From positions 1,302,001 through 1,366,000 of the forward strand of contig NZ_CP139447.1 of assembly GCF_047121295.1 (NCBI RefSeq): a stretch of 64,000 nucleotides of DNA. The letters are read 5' to 3'. The position numbers and the translations under genes were made by a program. Origin of the DNA: Longispora sp047121295. Lineage in GTDB: Bacteria > Actinomycetota > Actinomycetes > Mycobacteriales > Micromonosporaceae. Numbering within the stretch: the first letter of the stretch is position 1; each line of letters opens with the position of its first letter. Shown here piece by piece: positions 39,532 through 48,931 of this stretch. The notes below the pieces were generated by a model that had not been told where the DNA came from, ran no database searches, and saw only the letters and a list, made by a program, of their open reading frames with translations.

Positions 39532-42500
39532 GTGCATCTCAAGAGCCTCACGGTCAAGGGCTTCAAGTCCTTCGCCAACGCCACGACGCTCCGCCTGGAG
39601 CCCGGCATCACCTGTGTGGTGGGCCCGAACGGCTCAGGTAAATCCAACGTCGTCGATGCTATTGCCTGGGTTCTGGGTGAACAGGGCGCGAAATCCCTGC
39701 GCGGCGGCAAGATGGAGGACGTCATCTTCGCCGGTACCACCGGCCGCGCCGCCCTCGGCCGCGCCGAGGTGACCCTGACGATCGACAACACCGACGGCGC
39801 GCTGCCCATCGACTACACCGAGGTGTCGATCACCCGCCGGCTGTTCCGGACGGGCGAGAGCGAGTACGAGATCAACGGCGACTCCTGCCGGCTCCTCGAC
39901 ATCCAGGAACTCCTCAGCGACTCCGGTATCGGCCGCGAGCTGCACGTCATCGTCGGCCAGGGCCAGCTCGACACGGTCCTGCACGCCAACCCCGAGCACC
40001 GCCGCGCCTTCATCGAGGAGGCCGCCGGCGTCCTCAAGCACCGCAAGCGCAAGGAGAAGGCGCTCCGCAAGCTCGACGCCATGCTCGCGAACCTCACCCG
40101 GATCGGCGACCTGGCCTCCGAGCTGCGCCGCCAGCTCAAGCCGCTCGGCAAGCAGGCGGAGATCGCCCGGCGGGCCGCCGGTATCCAGGCCGACCTGCGC
40201 GACTCCCGGCTCCGGCTGCTCGCCGACGACCTGGCCACCCTGCGCGGCACCCTGCACCGGGAGGTCGCCGACGAGACCGCGCTGCGGGAGCGCCGGGAGG
40301 TCGTGGAGGCGTCGTACGCGGAGTCGTCCGGCGAGCTGACCGAGCTGGAGAACGCCCTCGCCGCCGACGCGCCGGCCCTCGCCCGGGCCCAGGAGACGTG
40401 GTACAGGCTCTCCGCGCTCCAGGAGCGGCTGCGCTCCACGGCCCAGCTCGCCGCCGAGAAGCTGCGCTACCTGTCCACCGAGCCCGCCGACGAGCGCGCC
40501 GGCCGGGACCCGGAGCAGCTGGAGGCCGAGGCGCAGAAGGTCCGCGAGCAGGAGAACGGCCTGCGCGAGGCCCTGGAGGAGGACGAGGAACGGCTCAAGG
40601 AGTCGGTGTTCGCCCGCCAGGAGCTGGAGGTCCGGCTTCGCGAGGCCGAGCGCGCCCTGGTCACCGCCGCCAAGGCCGTCGCCGACCGCCGCGAGGGGCT
40701 GGCCAAGCTGTCCGGCCAGGTCGGCGCGGTCCGCAGCCGGGTCGCGGCGGCCGCCGAGGAGCTGACCCGGCTCAGCACGGCCCTGAACGAGGCCCGGACC
40801 CGGGCCGAGGACGCCGCCGTGGCGCTCGCCGAGGCCCGGGCGAGGGCGAGGCGGTCGACGAGGGCGACGCCGACCTCGACGTCCGGCACACCGACGCCAA
40901 TCAGGCCGCCGACCTGGTCTCCGCCCGGATCAAGGAGCTCACCGACGCCGAGCGGGCCGCCGAGCGGGAGGTCTCCGGCTGGAAGGCGCGCGCCGAGGCC
41001 CTGGAGCTCGGGCTCCGCCGCAAGGACGCGGCCGGGGCGCTGCTCGCCGCCGCAGACCGGTCGCCGGGCGTGCTCGGCAGCGTGGCGTCCCTGCTGACGG
41101 TCGACTCCGGGTACGAGGCCGCGCTGGCCGCCGCCCTCGGTGGGCTGGCCGACGCGGTGGCCGTGGACTCGGTCGACGCGGCCACCGCCGCGATCACCCG
41201 GCTGAAGTCCGATGACGCCGGGCGCGCGTCGCTGCTGGTCGCGGGCAGTGGCCCGGCCGCTCCCGCCGGCGACCGCCCCGCGCTGCCGGCCGGTGCCCGC
41301 TGGGCGCTCGACGTCGTCCGGGCCCCCGCCAACCTCGCGGACTCCGTGGCCGCCGTGCTGCGCGGTTTCGTCTTCGTCACCGATCTGGCCGCCGCCCGCG
41401 CGATCGTCACCGACCACCCGGGCCTGACCGCCGTCACCGGCGACGGCGACGTCCTCGCCGCCGGGCAGGCGGCCGGCGGCTCCGCGAAGGCCCCGAGCCT
41501 GCTGGAGGTCCAGGCGGCCGTCGACGAGGCCCGGCTGCGCAAGGCCGAGTTCGAGGAGCGGGCCGGCGAGCTGGCCGACCAGCTGGAGGTCGCCCGCGAG
41601 GAGCTGGCCGTCCGGCGCGAGGCCGTCACGGCGGTGGCCAACCTGCGCCGCGAGGCCGACGCGCAGCGCAACGCCGTCCAGCGCCGGCTCGCCGAGCTGG
41701 GTGCCGCCGCGCGCAGCGCCCAGAGCGAGGTGGACCGCTACGCCGCCTCCCACGAGAAGGCCGAGGCGGCGCGCGAGCGCGACCTGGCCGGGCTCGCCGA
41801 GCTGGAGGAGCGCCTCCAGGCCGCCGAGGACCTGCCGGTCGACGAGGACCCGTCCACGGAGGAGCGCGACTACCTGGCGTCGGCCGCGCAGGCCGCCCGG
41901 CAGGGCGAGATGGAGGTCCGGCTCGCGGTCCGGACCGCCGAGGAGCGGGTGCTGGCCCTGTCCGGCCGGGCCGAGGGGCTGGCCCGGCAGGCCCGGCAGG
42001 AGCGCGCCGCGCGGGAGAAGGCCGCCGAGCGGCGGGCCGCCCGGGAGCGCGCGGCCCGGGTCGCGCACGCGGTGTCGCTGGGCGCGGGGATCGCCCTGGA
42101 CCGGATCAGCGGTTCGCTGAGCGTGGCGACGGCGGAGCGCGAGGAGGCCAGTACGGCCAAGGCGCAGCGGGAGCAGGCGCTGGTCGGGGTGCGGGCCCGG
42201 GTCCGGGAGCTGTCCGGGGAGCTGGAGCGGCTGACCAGCCAGGTGCACCGCGACGAGGTGGCGCGCGCCGAGCAGCGGCTGCGGATCGAGCAGCTGGAGG
42301 CCAAGGCCGTCGAGGACTACAGCATCGAGCCGGACCTGCTCATCGAGGAGTACGGCCCGCAGGCGCTGATCCCCGTCGAGGACGGCGAGCCGGTGCGCTT
42401 CGAGCGGGCCGCGCAGGAGAAGCGGGCGGCGCGGGGCGAGCGGGAGCTGGCGCTGCTCGGCAAGGTCAACCCGCTGGCGCTGGAGGAGTTCGCGGCGCTG

Positions 42501-43055
42501 GAGGAGCGGTACAAGTTCCTCTCCGACCAGCTGGAGGACCTGAAGGCCACCCGGCGGGACCTGCTGACCGTGGTCAAGGAGGTCGACGACCGGATCCTCG
42601 AGGTGTTCCGCGACGCGTACGAGGACACCGCCCGGGAGTTCCAGGTCGTGTTCCAGACGCTGTTCCCCGGCGGTGAGGGCCGGCTGGTGCTGACCGACCC
42701 CGACAACTTGCTGATCACGGGCGTGGAGGTCGAGGCCCGGCCGCCGGGCAAGAAGGTCAAGCGGCTGTCGCTGCTGTCCGGCGGCGAGCGGTCGCTGACG
42801 GCCGTGGCGCTGCTGTGCGCGATCTTCCGCGCCCGGCCCAGCCCGTTCTACATCATGGACGAGGTCGAGGCGGCCCTGGACGACGTGAACCTGGGCCGGC
42901 TGCTCGACGTGATGCGGCTGCTGCAGGACACCAGCCAGCTCATCGTCATCACGCACCAGAAGCGGACAATGGAGATCGCCGACGCGTTGTACGGCGTCAC
43001 CATGCGCGGCGGTGTCTCGCAGGTGATCAGCCAGAAACTCAAGGAGAACTCGTGA
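39532..43055 (+). pseudogene. smc: Chromosome segregation protein SMC, with apparent one-base frameshift
   Basis: SMC condensin ATPase. The first part (from GTG 39532, in frame to about 40850) has Walker A GPNGSGKSNVVDAI and the N-terminal coiled coil. The second (about 40850-43055) has the hinge (GVLGSVASLLTVDSGYEAAL onward), the C-terminal coiled coil, the signature LSGGERSLTA and Walker B FYIMDEVEAALDD. Together they make about 1174 residues, the normal SMC length. The reading frame shifts by -1 near 40840-40852, in the coiled coil before the hinge: one missing base would join LAEARARA to EAVDEGDADLD. All motifs are otherwise intact, so a sequencing error is as likely as a true lesion. Start is probably leaderless (TAACCT 6 nt upstream). 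Confidence 0.85.
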
Positions 43056-43708
43056 GAGAGCCCTGCAAAGCCTTGTTGATCGATCTCGACGGAGTGCTGC
43101 GGTACTTCTCGATCGAGCGGCTGGCGGCGGTGGAGGAGCGGCACGGGCTGCGCGCCGGGGCCCTGCCCGAGATCGCCTTCCACCACAGCCTGCTCAACCC
43201 GGTGGTCGAGGGCGAGATCACCCACGCCGAGTGGGAGCTGCTGACCGCCGAGGCGCTGCACACGCTGGCCTGGCCGACCCCGGAGAACGGGCCGGACGAC
43301 CGGCTGGCCCGGGCCCGGGCGGCCGTCGCCGACTGGCAGTCCGACCACGGCGAGGTCGACAAGGTGGTGCTGGAGTTCGTCCGCGAGGTGCGGGCCGCCG
43401 GGCTGCCGGTCGCGCTGTGCACCAACGCGACGGACCGGCTCGACGCGGACCTGGCGGAGCTGGGCCTGGCCGGGCAGTTCGACCACGTGGTCAACTCGTC
43501 GGCGCTCAAGCTGCGCAAGCCGGACAAGGCGTACTTCGTCGAGGCGTCGGCCGTGGTCGGCGTACCCCCGAAGCAGTGTCTCTTCGTGGATGACAACGAC
43601 CGGATCATCAACGGGTCCCGGGTGGCCGGCATGGCGTCGTTCCGCTTCACCGGGCACTCGGACCTGGACTACCTCCGGGTCGCGCTGGGCCTGCCCAAGG
43701 CCGGCTAG
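43052..43708 (+). CDS. HAD family hydrolase
   Basis: Haloacid dehalogenase superfamily protein, 218 residues, with motif I LIDLDGVLRYF (nucleophile Asp), motif II LCTNATDRL, Lys in KLRKPDKAYF and motif IV LFVDDNDRIINGS. The DxDG motif is intact, so it should be a phosphatase or haloacid dehalogenase-type enzyme; substrate unknown. The GTG start overlaps the smc stop (GTGA), so it is translationally coupled to the downstream half of smc. Confidence 0.85.
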   Translation: MREPCKALLIDLDGVLRYFSIERLAAVEERHGLRAGALPEIAFHHSLLNPVVEGEITHAEWELLTAEALHTLAWPTPENGPDDRLARARAAVADWQSDHGEVDKVVLEFVREVRAAGLPVALCTNATDRLDADLAELGLAGQFDHVVNSSALKLRKPDKAYFVEASAVVGVPPKQCLFVDDNDRIINGSRVAGMASFRFTGHSDLDYLRVALGLPKAG

Positions 43709-43760
43709 CCCCCGGACCAGCCAGAACCGCCTTGTGAGTCCGCTCTCCATTCGCTGGCTA

Positions 43761-43782
43761 CTGTACCGGCTGGACGGTACAG
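43761..43782. promoter_or_regulatory. TetR-type operator overlapping the -10
   Basis: CTGTACCG-GCTGGA-CGGTACAG: perfect 8-bp arms with a 6-nt centre. The right arm shares bases with TACAGT (43778-43783), which lies 6 nt before the TetR ATG. Binding would block RNA polymerase, implying autorepression. Confidence 0.65.
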
Positions 43783-43789
43783 TCGTCCC

Positions 43790-44293
43790 ATGACTCGCGA
43801 ACGGATCCTGGACGCCGCCGAGGCCCTGCTGGTCGAGCAGGGCACCGGCTCGTTCACGCTGTCCGCCGTCGCCGAGCGGGCCGGCGTGAGCAAGGGCGGC
43901 CTGCTGTACCACTTCAAGACCAAGGAAGCCCTGATCCAGGCGCTGGTCGAGCGGCTGGTCGAGGAGTTCGACCGGTCGATCGAGTCGCACTTCGACGGCT
44001 CCTACGCGCGGGCCTACGTGAACGCGACCTTCGAGGTCGTCGCCGGGGACCCGGCCGTCACCGGGCGGCGCTGGGCCGTCGTCACGGCCGCCGCCACCGA
44101 CGCCGGGATGTCCGAGCCGCTCCGGGTCGCGTTCCGCCGCTGGCACACCCACCCCGACAGCGGGGACGAGGTGACCAGCCAGCTCGTCCGGCTCGCCGCC
44201 GAGGGGGTGTGGGAGGTCTGCCACATGGCCCCCGGCACCTACGACGCCCAGCGCCTCGCCGAGCTGCGCCAGCGGCTGCTCGACCTGATCTGA
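43790..44293 (+). CDS. TetR family transcriptional regulator
   Basis: Dimeric repressor of 167 residues. The N-terminal helix-turn-helix spans about residues 1-50 (RERILDAAEALLVEQG, FTLSAVAERAGVSKGGLLYHF). The C-terminal ligand domain is all helical, as in the TetR_C groups. It lies directly before an MFS exporter gene, so it probably represses the exporter until the ligand binds. Start ATG 43790, leaderless, with the operator immediately upstream. Confidence 0.9.
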   Translation: MTRERILDAAEALLVEQGTGSFTLSAVAERAGVSKGGLLYHFKTKEALIQALVERLVEEFDRSIESHFDGSYARAYVNATFEVVAGDPAVTGRRWAVVTAAATDAGMSEPLRVAFRRWHTHPDSGDEVTSQLVRLAAEGVWEVCHMAPGTYDAQRLAELRQRLLDLI

Positions 44294-44305
44294 CCCAACT
44301 TTCTT

Positions 44306-44333
44306 CAGCCGTCACCCGGGTGGGTGACGGCTG
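44306..44333. promoter_or_regulatory. Perfect 12-bp hairpin between tetR and MFS gene
   Basis: CAGCCGTCACCC-GGGT-GGGTGACGGCTG lies in the 63-nt gap, 13 nt after the tetR stop and 24 nt before the MFS start. No T-run. It could be a transcript processing site, a leaky terminator or a second operator. Confidence 0.5.
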
Positions 44334-44356
44334 CTACCCGTGCAGGGAGGTACACG

Positions 44357-45532
44357 ATGATCAACCGCGCCCGTTGGGGCACCACACTGACGTTCGCACT
44401 GGCAGGTCTCCTGATGGGGGTGTGGGTCACGCGTATCCCCGCGCTGGCCGCCACCTTCCACCTCGACGCCGGCCAGGTCGGCGTCGCCGTGCTCGCCTGG
44501 GGCCTCGGCGCCCTCGTCGCGATGCAGTCGATGCGCGCCGTGATGCTGCGGTTCGGCAGCCACGCCGTGCTGCGGATCGCCACCCCGCTGACCGCGTTGT
44601 CGCTGGTCCTGGTCGCGGTCGCCCCCAGCTACCCCGCCCTGCTCGCGGCCGTCGTGGTCTACGGCATGGTCTTCGGGATGATGGACATCGGGATGAACTC
44701 CCAGGCCGTCACGGTCGAGCAGGCGCACGGCGGTTCCATCATGAACGGCATGCACGCCGGCTGGAGCGTCGGCGCGCTGACCGGCGGCCTGGCCGGGGCC
44801 GGTACCGCCGCGCTCGGCCTGACCTTCGGCGAGGCGTTGCTGGCCGCCGCCGCGTTCGGGGTGCCGGCCGCCCTGGCGCTCGGCTTCACGTACCTGCCCG
44901 ACGCGCGGGGCGCCCGGGTGCCCGGTGCCGCGCCCCGGCGGAAGCTGCCCAGGACCGTCTACCTGATCGGCGCGCTCGCGTTCGCCGCGTTCCTGGTCGA
45001 GGGGTCGATCGCGGACTGGTCGGGGCTGTACCTGTCCGGGGACCTCGGCGCCACCGAGGCCGTCGCGGCGCTCGGCTACCCGCTGTTCGAGCTCTCGATG
45101 ATCATCGGTCGGCTGTTCGGTGACCGGCTCCGCGACCGGTTCGGCACCCGGAACATGCTGGTCGGCTCCGGCGCGGCCACCGCGCTGGTGCTCGCCGGGC
45201 TGATCGCCGCGCCCGGCCCGGTCGGCGGCCTGACCGCGCTGTTCGTCGTCGGGTTCGCGATCTGCACCGTCATCCCGATCACGATGTCGATGGCCGGGAC
45301 CGTCGGCGGCGCGCAGTCCGGGGCGTCCGTGGCGCAGGTCGGGGCCATGGGGTACACCGGGCTGCTGCTCGGGCCGGTCGTCCTGGGGTTCGCCGCGGAC
45401 CACTCGAGCCTGCGGTCCGCGCTGTGGATCGTCGTGGGCGTGTCGGTGGCGATCGCGGTGGGGTCGCGGCTGACCCGGCCGGGGAGCGTCATTCCGCGTC
45501 CCGCCGAGGATCGGGAGCTCGTCAACGCCTGA
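44357..45532 (+). CDS. MFS transporter
   Basis: Permease of 391 residues with about 12 hydrophobic helices. The start MINRARWGTTLTFALAGLLMGVW is preceded by GGGAGG 6 nt away, so ATG 44357 is clear. GDRLRDRFGTRN is the TM-loop signature of the second half, and MNSQAVTVEQAHGG is typical of the FucP/YbjJ-like sugar-or-drug branch (MFS with GMMDIGMNSQ). The direction of transport cannot be read. Under probable control by the adjacent TetR. Confidence 0.85.
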   Translation: MINRARWGTTLTFALAGLLMGVWVTRIPALAATFHLDAGQVGVAVLAWGLGALVAMQSMRAVMLRFGSHAVLRIATPLTALSLVLVAVAPSYPALLAAVVVYGMVFGMMDIGMNSQAVTVEQAHGGSIMNGMHAGWSVGALTGGLAGAGTAALGLTFGEALLAAAAFGVPAALALGFTYLPDARGARVPGAAPRRKLPRTVYLIGALAFAAFLVEGSIADWSGLYLSGDLGATEAVAALGYPLFELSMIIGRLFGDRLRDRFGTRNMLVGSGAATALVLAGLIAAPGPVGGLTALFVVGFAICTVIPITMSMAGTVGGAQSGASVAQVGAMGYTGLLLGPVVLGFAADHSSLRSALWIVVGVSVAIAVGSRLTRPGSVIPRPAEDRELVNA

Positions 45533-45651
45533 AAACCCTTTTAGAGGGTTACGAGGGTTACTGGGCCGGGCGCGGCGGTGGTCCGGGGTCGTGTTTGTGG
45601 GGCAGGTGGCCTGGCGGGCGGGTCTCGGGTGTCCCTGGGTGGGGTAGGTCG

Positions 45652-45690
45652 CCTTGGCGGGCGGGGCGCGGAGCGCCCCGCCCGCCAAGG
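45652..45690. terminator. Bidirectional terminator with 18-bp stem
   Basis: CCTTGGCGGGCGGGGCGC (45652-45669) and its exact reverse complement (45673-45690) around GGA. It sits between the convergent MFS and lysoplasmalogenase-type genes. A smaller hairpin AACCCT/AGGGTT (45534-45550) lies right after the MFS stop. The rest of the gap has no gene. Confidence 0.75.
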
Positions 45691-45709
45691 CCACCCCCGA
45701 CACCCCACC

Positions 45710-46474
45710 TCAGTCCCGCACGACCCCGTCCTGTTGCCTGGCCAGCTCCGTCAACCCGAGCGCCAGCATCGCCTGCGCCGCCGTGTACGTCACCATCACC
45801 CCGGCGTCCAGCACCGTGTCGACCCGGCCACCCGCGCCGCCCGCCTGCCGGTACCGCCGCAGCCCCACCAGGAAGTCCGACACCACGAACAGCGCGCCGC
45901 CGCCCGCCGCCCGGGTCGCCGCCGTGTCCCACCGCGCGTCGTCGCCCCGCCGGCCCCGCAGGTCCAGCGTGCTGACCGCCACGGCCGTGAGCAGCCCCGC
46001 GTACCCGAAGCCGGCCAGCGCCTCGCCCCACCCGGTACGCCGCGCGACCCTCGGCAGCACGGCGGCGAAGCCGGCGAGCGCGACAGCGTACGGCGCGGCG
46101 AGCCACGGCCGGTACCGCAGCATTCCCGGCCGGTCGCCCAGCCCGTTGACGGCGGCCAGGTAGTTGACGTGCGCCCCGGCGAACGCGCCGGCCCCGGACA
46201 GGAACGCCAGCCGGCTCTTCCCGAGCAGGGCCGTGTCGCCGGCCGCCGACAGGGTCAGGGCCGTGGCCACCCGGCGCTGGACCGGGCCCGGATCGGGGTC
46301 GGACACCGCCGCCGCGAGCACCGGCATCAGGGCCGGCTTGATCAACCGGCGGGCCTTCGGCTTGCCCGCGAGGATGGCCAGCGTGTCCAGGACCGCCAGG
46401 CCGGCGTAACCCACCAGATTCCCCCGGGGGGTCACTTTGTTCACAAAGCCGGCCAGCGGCGAACGTCCCAACAT
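45710..46474 (-). CDS. YhhN-type lysoplasmalogenase family membrane protein
   Basis: Polytopic membrane protein (about 8 helices, 254 residues) of the YhhN/TMEM86 family, whose studied members hydrolyse lysoplasmalogens. Family landmarks: ILAGKPKARRLIKPALMPVL, with conserved basic Lys-Pro segments, and SAAGDTALLGKSRLAFLSG, containing the conserved GD pair and a likely catalytic Asp. The ATG at 46474 has AGGA 7 nt upstream. An in-frame ATG at 46543 would overlap the ftsY start and has no ribosome site. Whether the lipid substrate is a lysoplasmalogen here is unknown. Confidence 0.8.
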   Translation of the reverse strand: MLGRSPLAGFVNKVTPRGNLVGYAGLAVLDTLAILAGKPKARRLIKPALMPVLAAAVSDPDPGPVQRRVATALTLSAAGDTALLGKSRLAFLSGAGAFAGAHVNYLAAVNGLGDRPGMLRYRPWLAAPYAVALAGFAAVLPRVARRTGWGEALAGFGYAGLLTAVAVSTLDLRGRRGDDARWDTAATRAAGGGALFVVSDFLVGLRRYRQAGGAGGRVDTVLDAGVMVTYTAAQAMLALGLTELARQQDGVVRD

Positions 46475-46541
46475 GTGACCATCCTGCCCCAGGCCAGAGG
46501 AGCCCTCGGCCGCCGGGCGGGCGTCTGTCAGGATCTTCCCC

Positions 46542-47675
46542 ATGGACTTGTGGGTTTACGCCGTCATTCTCGGGGTCGCGCTGCTGCTGGGCGGCGCGGG
46601 ACTGGTCGTCGCCCGGCGCTCGAGGACGGCCGTCGAGGCGCCGCCCGCGCGGCCGCAGATCACGGCGGAGGAGCCGGTGGAGACCGGGTCGGTCGCCACT
46701 CGTACCCCCGAAACCGGCGAAGCCGCTCCCGCGCCGGTGACGGTCGAACGGCCCGAGCCCACCGCGGGCCGGCTCGTCCGGCTGCGCGCCCGGCTCGCCC
46801 GGTCGCAGAGCACCCTCGGCCGGGGCCTGCTGAGCCTGCTGGCCAGCGACAAGCTCGACGACGAGGTCTGGGACGAGATCGAGGAGACCCTGATCACGGC
46901 CGACGTCGGGGTCGAGGCGACCGGGGTGATCGTCGCCCGGCTGCGCGAGCGGACCCGGGTGCTGGGCACGCGCACCGCCGCCGAGCTGCGCGGACTCCTC
47001 GCCGAGGAGCTGACCGCCGCGCTGGACCCGGACCTGGACCGCTCGCTGAAGAGCGCGCACGACGGCCGGCCCGCCGTGATCCTCGTCGTCGGCGTCAACG
47101 GGGCCGGCAAGACGACGACCTGCGGAAAGATCTCCCGGGTACTGATCGCCGACGGCCGCACCGTCCTGCTCGGCGCCGCCGACACCTTCCGGGCCGCCGC
47201 CACCGAGCAGCTGGCCACCTGGGCCGGTCGGGTCGGCGCCGAGATCGTGCGCGGGCCCGAGGGCGGCGACCCCGCCAGCGTGGCCTTCGACGCCGTGAAG
47301 CGGGGCATCGACACCGGCGTGGACACCGTGCTGATCGACACCGCCGGCCGGCTGCAGAACAAGGTCGGCCTCATGGACGAGCTGGGCAAGGTGAAGCGGG
47401 TCATCGAGAAGCACGGGCCCGTGGACGAGACCCTGCTCGTGCTCGACGCGACGACCGGTCAGAATGGTCTGGCACAGGCGCGGGTGTTCCTCGAGGCGGT
47501 GGACGTCACGGGGGTCGTGCTGACGAAGCTCGACGGTACGGCCAAGGGAGGCATCGTGATCGCGGTCCAGCGCAAGCTCGGCATCCCGGTCAAGCTCGTC
47601 GGCCTGGGCGAGGGCCCGGACGACCTGGCACCGTTCGAGCCGGCCGCCTTCGTGGACGCTCTGCTGGGGGACTGA
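46542..47675 (+). CDS. ftsY: Signal recognition particle receptor FtsY
   Basis: GTPase receptor of the signal recognition particle at the membrane, 377 residues. An N-terminal membrane anchor (VYAVILGVALLLGGAGLVVA) and an acidic/Pro linker precede the NG domain (about 80-377): VVGVNGAGKTTTCGK (G1), DTFRAAATEQL, DTAGRLQNK (G3), TKLDGTAKGG (G4) and VGLGEGPDDLAPF (G5). Its SRP partner ffh is not in the window. It follows the HAD-smc segment by gene order typical of actinomycetes. The phosphotransferase gene follows 2 nt later. Confidence 0.95.
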   Translation: MDLWVYAVILGVALLLGGAGLVVARRSRTAVEAPPARPQITAEEPVETGSVATRTPETGEAAPAPVTVERPEPTAGRLVRLRARLARSQSTLGRGLLSLLASDKLDDEVWDEIEETLITADVGVEATGVIVARLRERTRVLGTRTAAELRGLLAEELTAALDPDLDRSLKSAHDGRPAVILVVGVNGAGKTTTCGKISRVLIADGRTVLLGAADTFRAAATEQLATWAGRVGAEIVRGPEGGDPASVAFDAVKRGIDTGVDTVLIDTAGRLQNKVGLMDELGKVKRVIEKHGPVDETLLVLDATTGQNGLAQARVFLEAVDVTGVVLTKLDGTAKGGIVIAVQRKLGIPVKLVGLGEGPDDLAPFEPAAFVDALLGD

Positions 47676-47677
47676 CG

Positions 47678-48466
47678 TTGACGCAGCAGGAGATTCCGCT
47701 CTACGGCGGAAACACGTCCACGGTCGTCCGGATCGGCGACACCGTGCGCCGCAACACCGGGCCGTGGACCCCTGCTGTGCACGCCCTGCTCCGCCATCTC
47801 GACCTGGTCGGGTTCACCGGCGCTCCGAAGGCGTTCGGCATCGACGAGCAGGGCCGCGAGGTGCTGTCGTTCACCGAGGGCGAATGCGGGGAGTATCCGC
47901 TCAAGGAGCACTGGGTCACCGACGAGGCCCTGGTGACCGTGGCGACGATGCTCCGGATGTTCCACGACGCGCAGTACGGCTTCCGGCCGCAGCCCGGCGC
48001 CGTGTGGCGTTCGTTCGGGCCGCCGCCGCCGGACACCGAGATCGTCTGCCACCACGACGCGGCCCCGCACAACGTGATCTGGCGGCCCGACGGCACCCTG
48101 TCCCTGATCGACTTCGACCTGGCCTCGCCGGGCGCGCGCATCTACGACGTGGCGTACGCCGCGTGGACCTGGGTGCCGCTGTTCTCCGACCGCGACTCGG
48201 TGACCCTGGGCTGGAAGCGCCCCGACCGGCCCCGCCGCCTGCGGCTGTTCGCCGACGCGTACGGGCTGATCCCGCGCGACCGGCACCGGCTGGTCCGGAC
48301 GATCCGCAAGCGCATCGTGGACCACGTGGAGGGGATCCAGCGGATGGCTGGCGCCGGCGATCCGGCATTTGTCCGGATCGTCCACAAGGGCCACCTCCGC
48401 CGCCCCCTGCGGGACCTGCAGCTCATCGACCACGAACGCCCGATGCTCGAGTACGCGTTGCGGTAG
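47678..48466 (+). CDS. Phosphotransferase (APH/choline-kinase-like)
   Basis: Kinase-like protein of 262 residues in the aminoglycoside phosphotransferase fold. The Brenner motif is CHHDAAPHNVIW (catalytic Asp and Asn), followed by the metal loop LIDFDLASPG. The N-lobe (TSTVVRIGDTVRRN and VLSFTEGECG) holds the nucleotide. The substrate is probably a small alcohol, choline or aminoglycoside-like compound. Resistance cannot be claimed from sequence. The TTG start at 47678 has GGGGGA 6 nt before it and lies 2 nt after the ftsY stop, so it is co-transcribed with ftsY. Confidence 0.85.
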   Translation: MTQQEIPLYGGNTSTVVRIGDTVRRNTGPWTPAVHALLRHLDLVGFTGAPKAFGIDEQGREVLSFTEGECGEYPLKEHWVTDEALVTVATMLRMFHDAQYGFRPQPGAVWRSFGPPPPDTEIVCHHDAAPHNVIWRPDGTLSLIDFDLASPGARIYDVAYAAWTWVPLFSDRDSVTLGWKRPDRPRRLRLFADAYGLIPRDRHRLVRTIRKRIVDHVEGIQRMAGAGDPAFVRIVHKGHLRRPLRDLQLIDHERPMLEYALR

Positions 48467-48585
48467 CGAAACGGTCATATCCGGCTTGGTGAAAGTACGC
48501 CCGTTCTGGGGTTGCGCGGGTCGGTTAGCCTGGGCGGCAGACGGCTGGAGATCCATTCCGGCCCCGGTAAGCACCTGGGGGTGTG

Positions 48586-48918
48586 ATGAGTCAAGGGCAA
48601 GGCGTGAACGTCGATCACAGCACTCTGCACAGCGGCGCCACGGACGTTCGCAACGTCCGCCACGATGTGGACGGGCTGTTGGGCCGGCTGAAGGGCGTCG
48701 TCGTCGACGACCTCAGCGCCGCCTGGAAGGGCAACGCCGCAGGTGCCTTCCAGAACCTCATGACGCGCTGGGACGAGGACGCCAAGAAGCTGCTCAAGGC
48801 GCTCTCCGACATCGCAGACCTCCTCGACAAGGCGGGCACGCACCACTCCGTCAACGAGCAGGAGAACGAGAAGATCGTCAACGCGATCCACCAGGCACTG
48901 AGCCCGCACCGCGGATAA
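48586..48918 (+). CDS. WXG100 family type VII secretion protein (first of pair)
   Basis: ESX-type four-helix-bundle subunit of 110 residues with the W-x-G turn at Trp47-Lys48-Gly49 (SAAWKGNAAGAF). Two amphipathic helices flank the turn. It is followed after 13 nt by a second WXG100 gene, the usual EsxB/EsxA-like heterodimer arrangement. ATG 48586 chosen over the GTG immediately before it; GGGGG precedes at 4 nt. It heads the Amc-like secretion locus that runs to 53763. Exported helical bundles of this type carry substrates to the ESX channel. Confidence 0.9.
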   Translation: MSQGQGVNVDHSTLHSGATDVRNVRHDVDGLLGRLKGVVVDDLSAAWKGNAAGAFQNLMTRWDEDAKKLLKALSDIADLLDKAGTHHSVNEQENEKIVNAIHQALSPHRG

Positions 48919-48931
48919 GGGAGGCATACCG

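Noticed and set aside
40837..40853. Programmed -1 frameshift in smc
   Set aside because: No slippery heptamer (X XXY YYZ) and no family precedent that I know. A deleted or miscalled base is simpler.
40467..42956. 829-codon minus-strand frame inside smc
   Set aside because: Antisense to smc; composition is Leu/Gly/Arg-rich mirror of the coiled coil with no ribosome site or domain.
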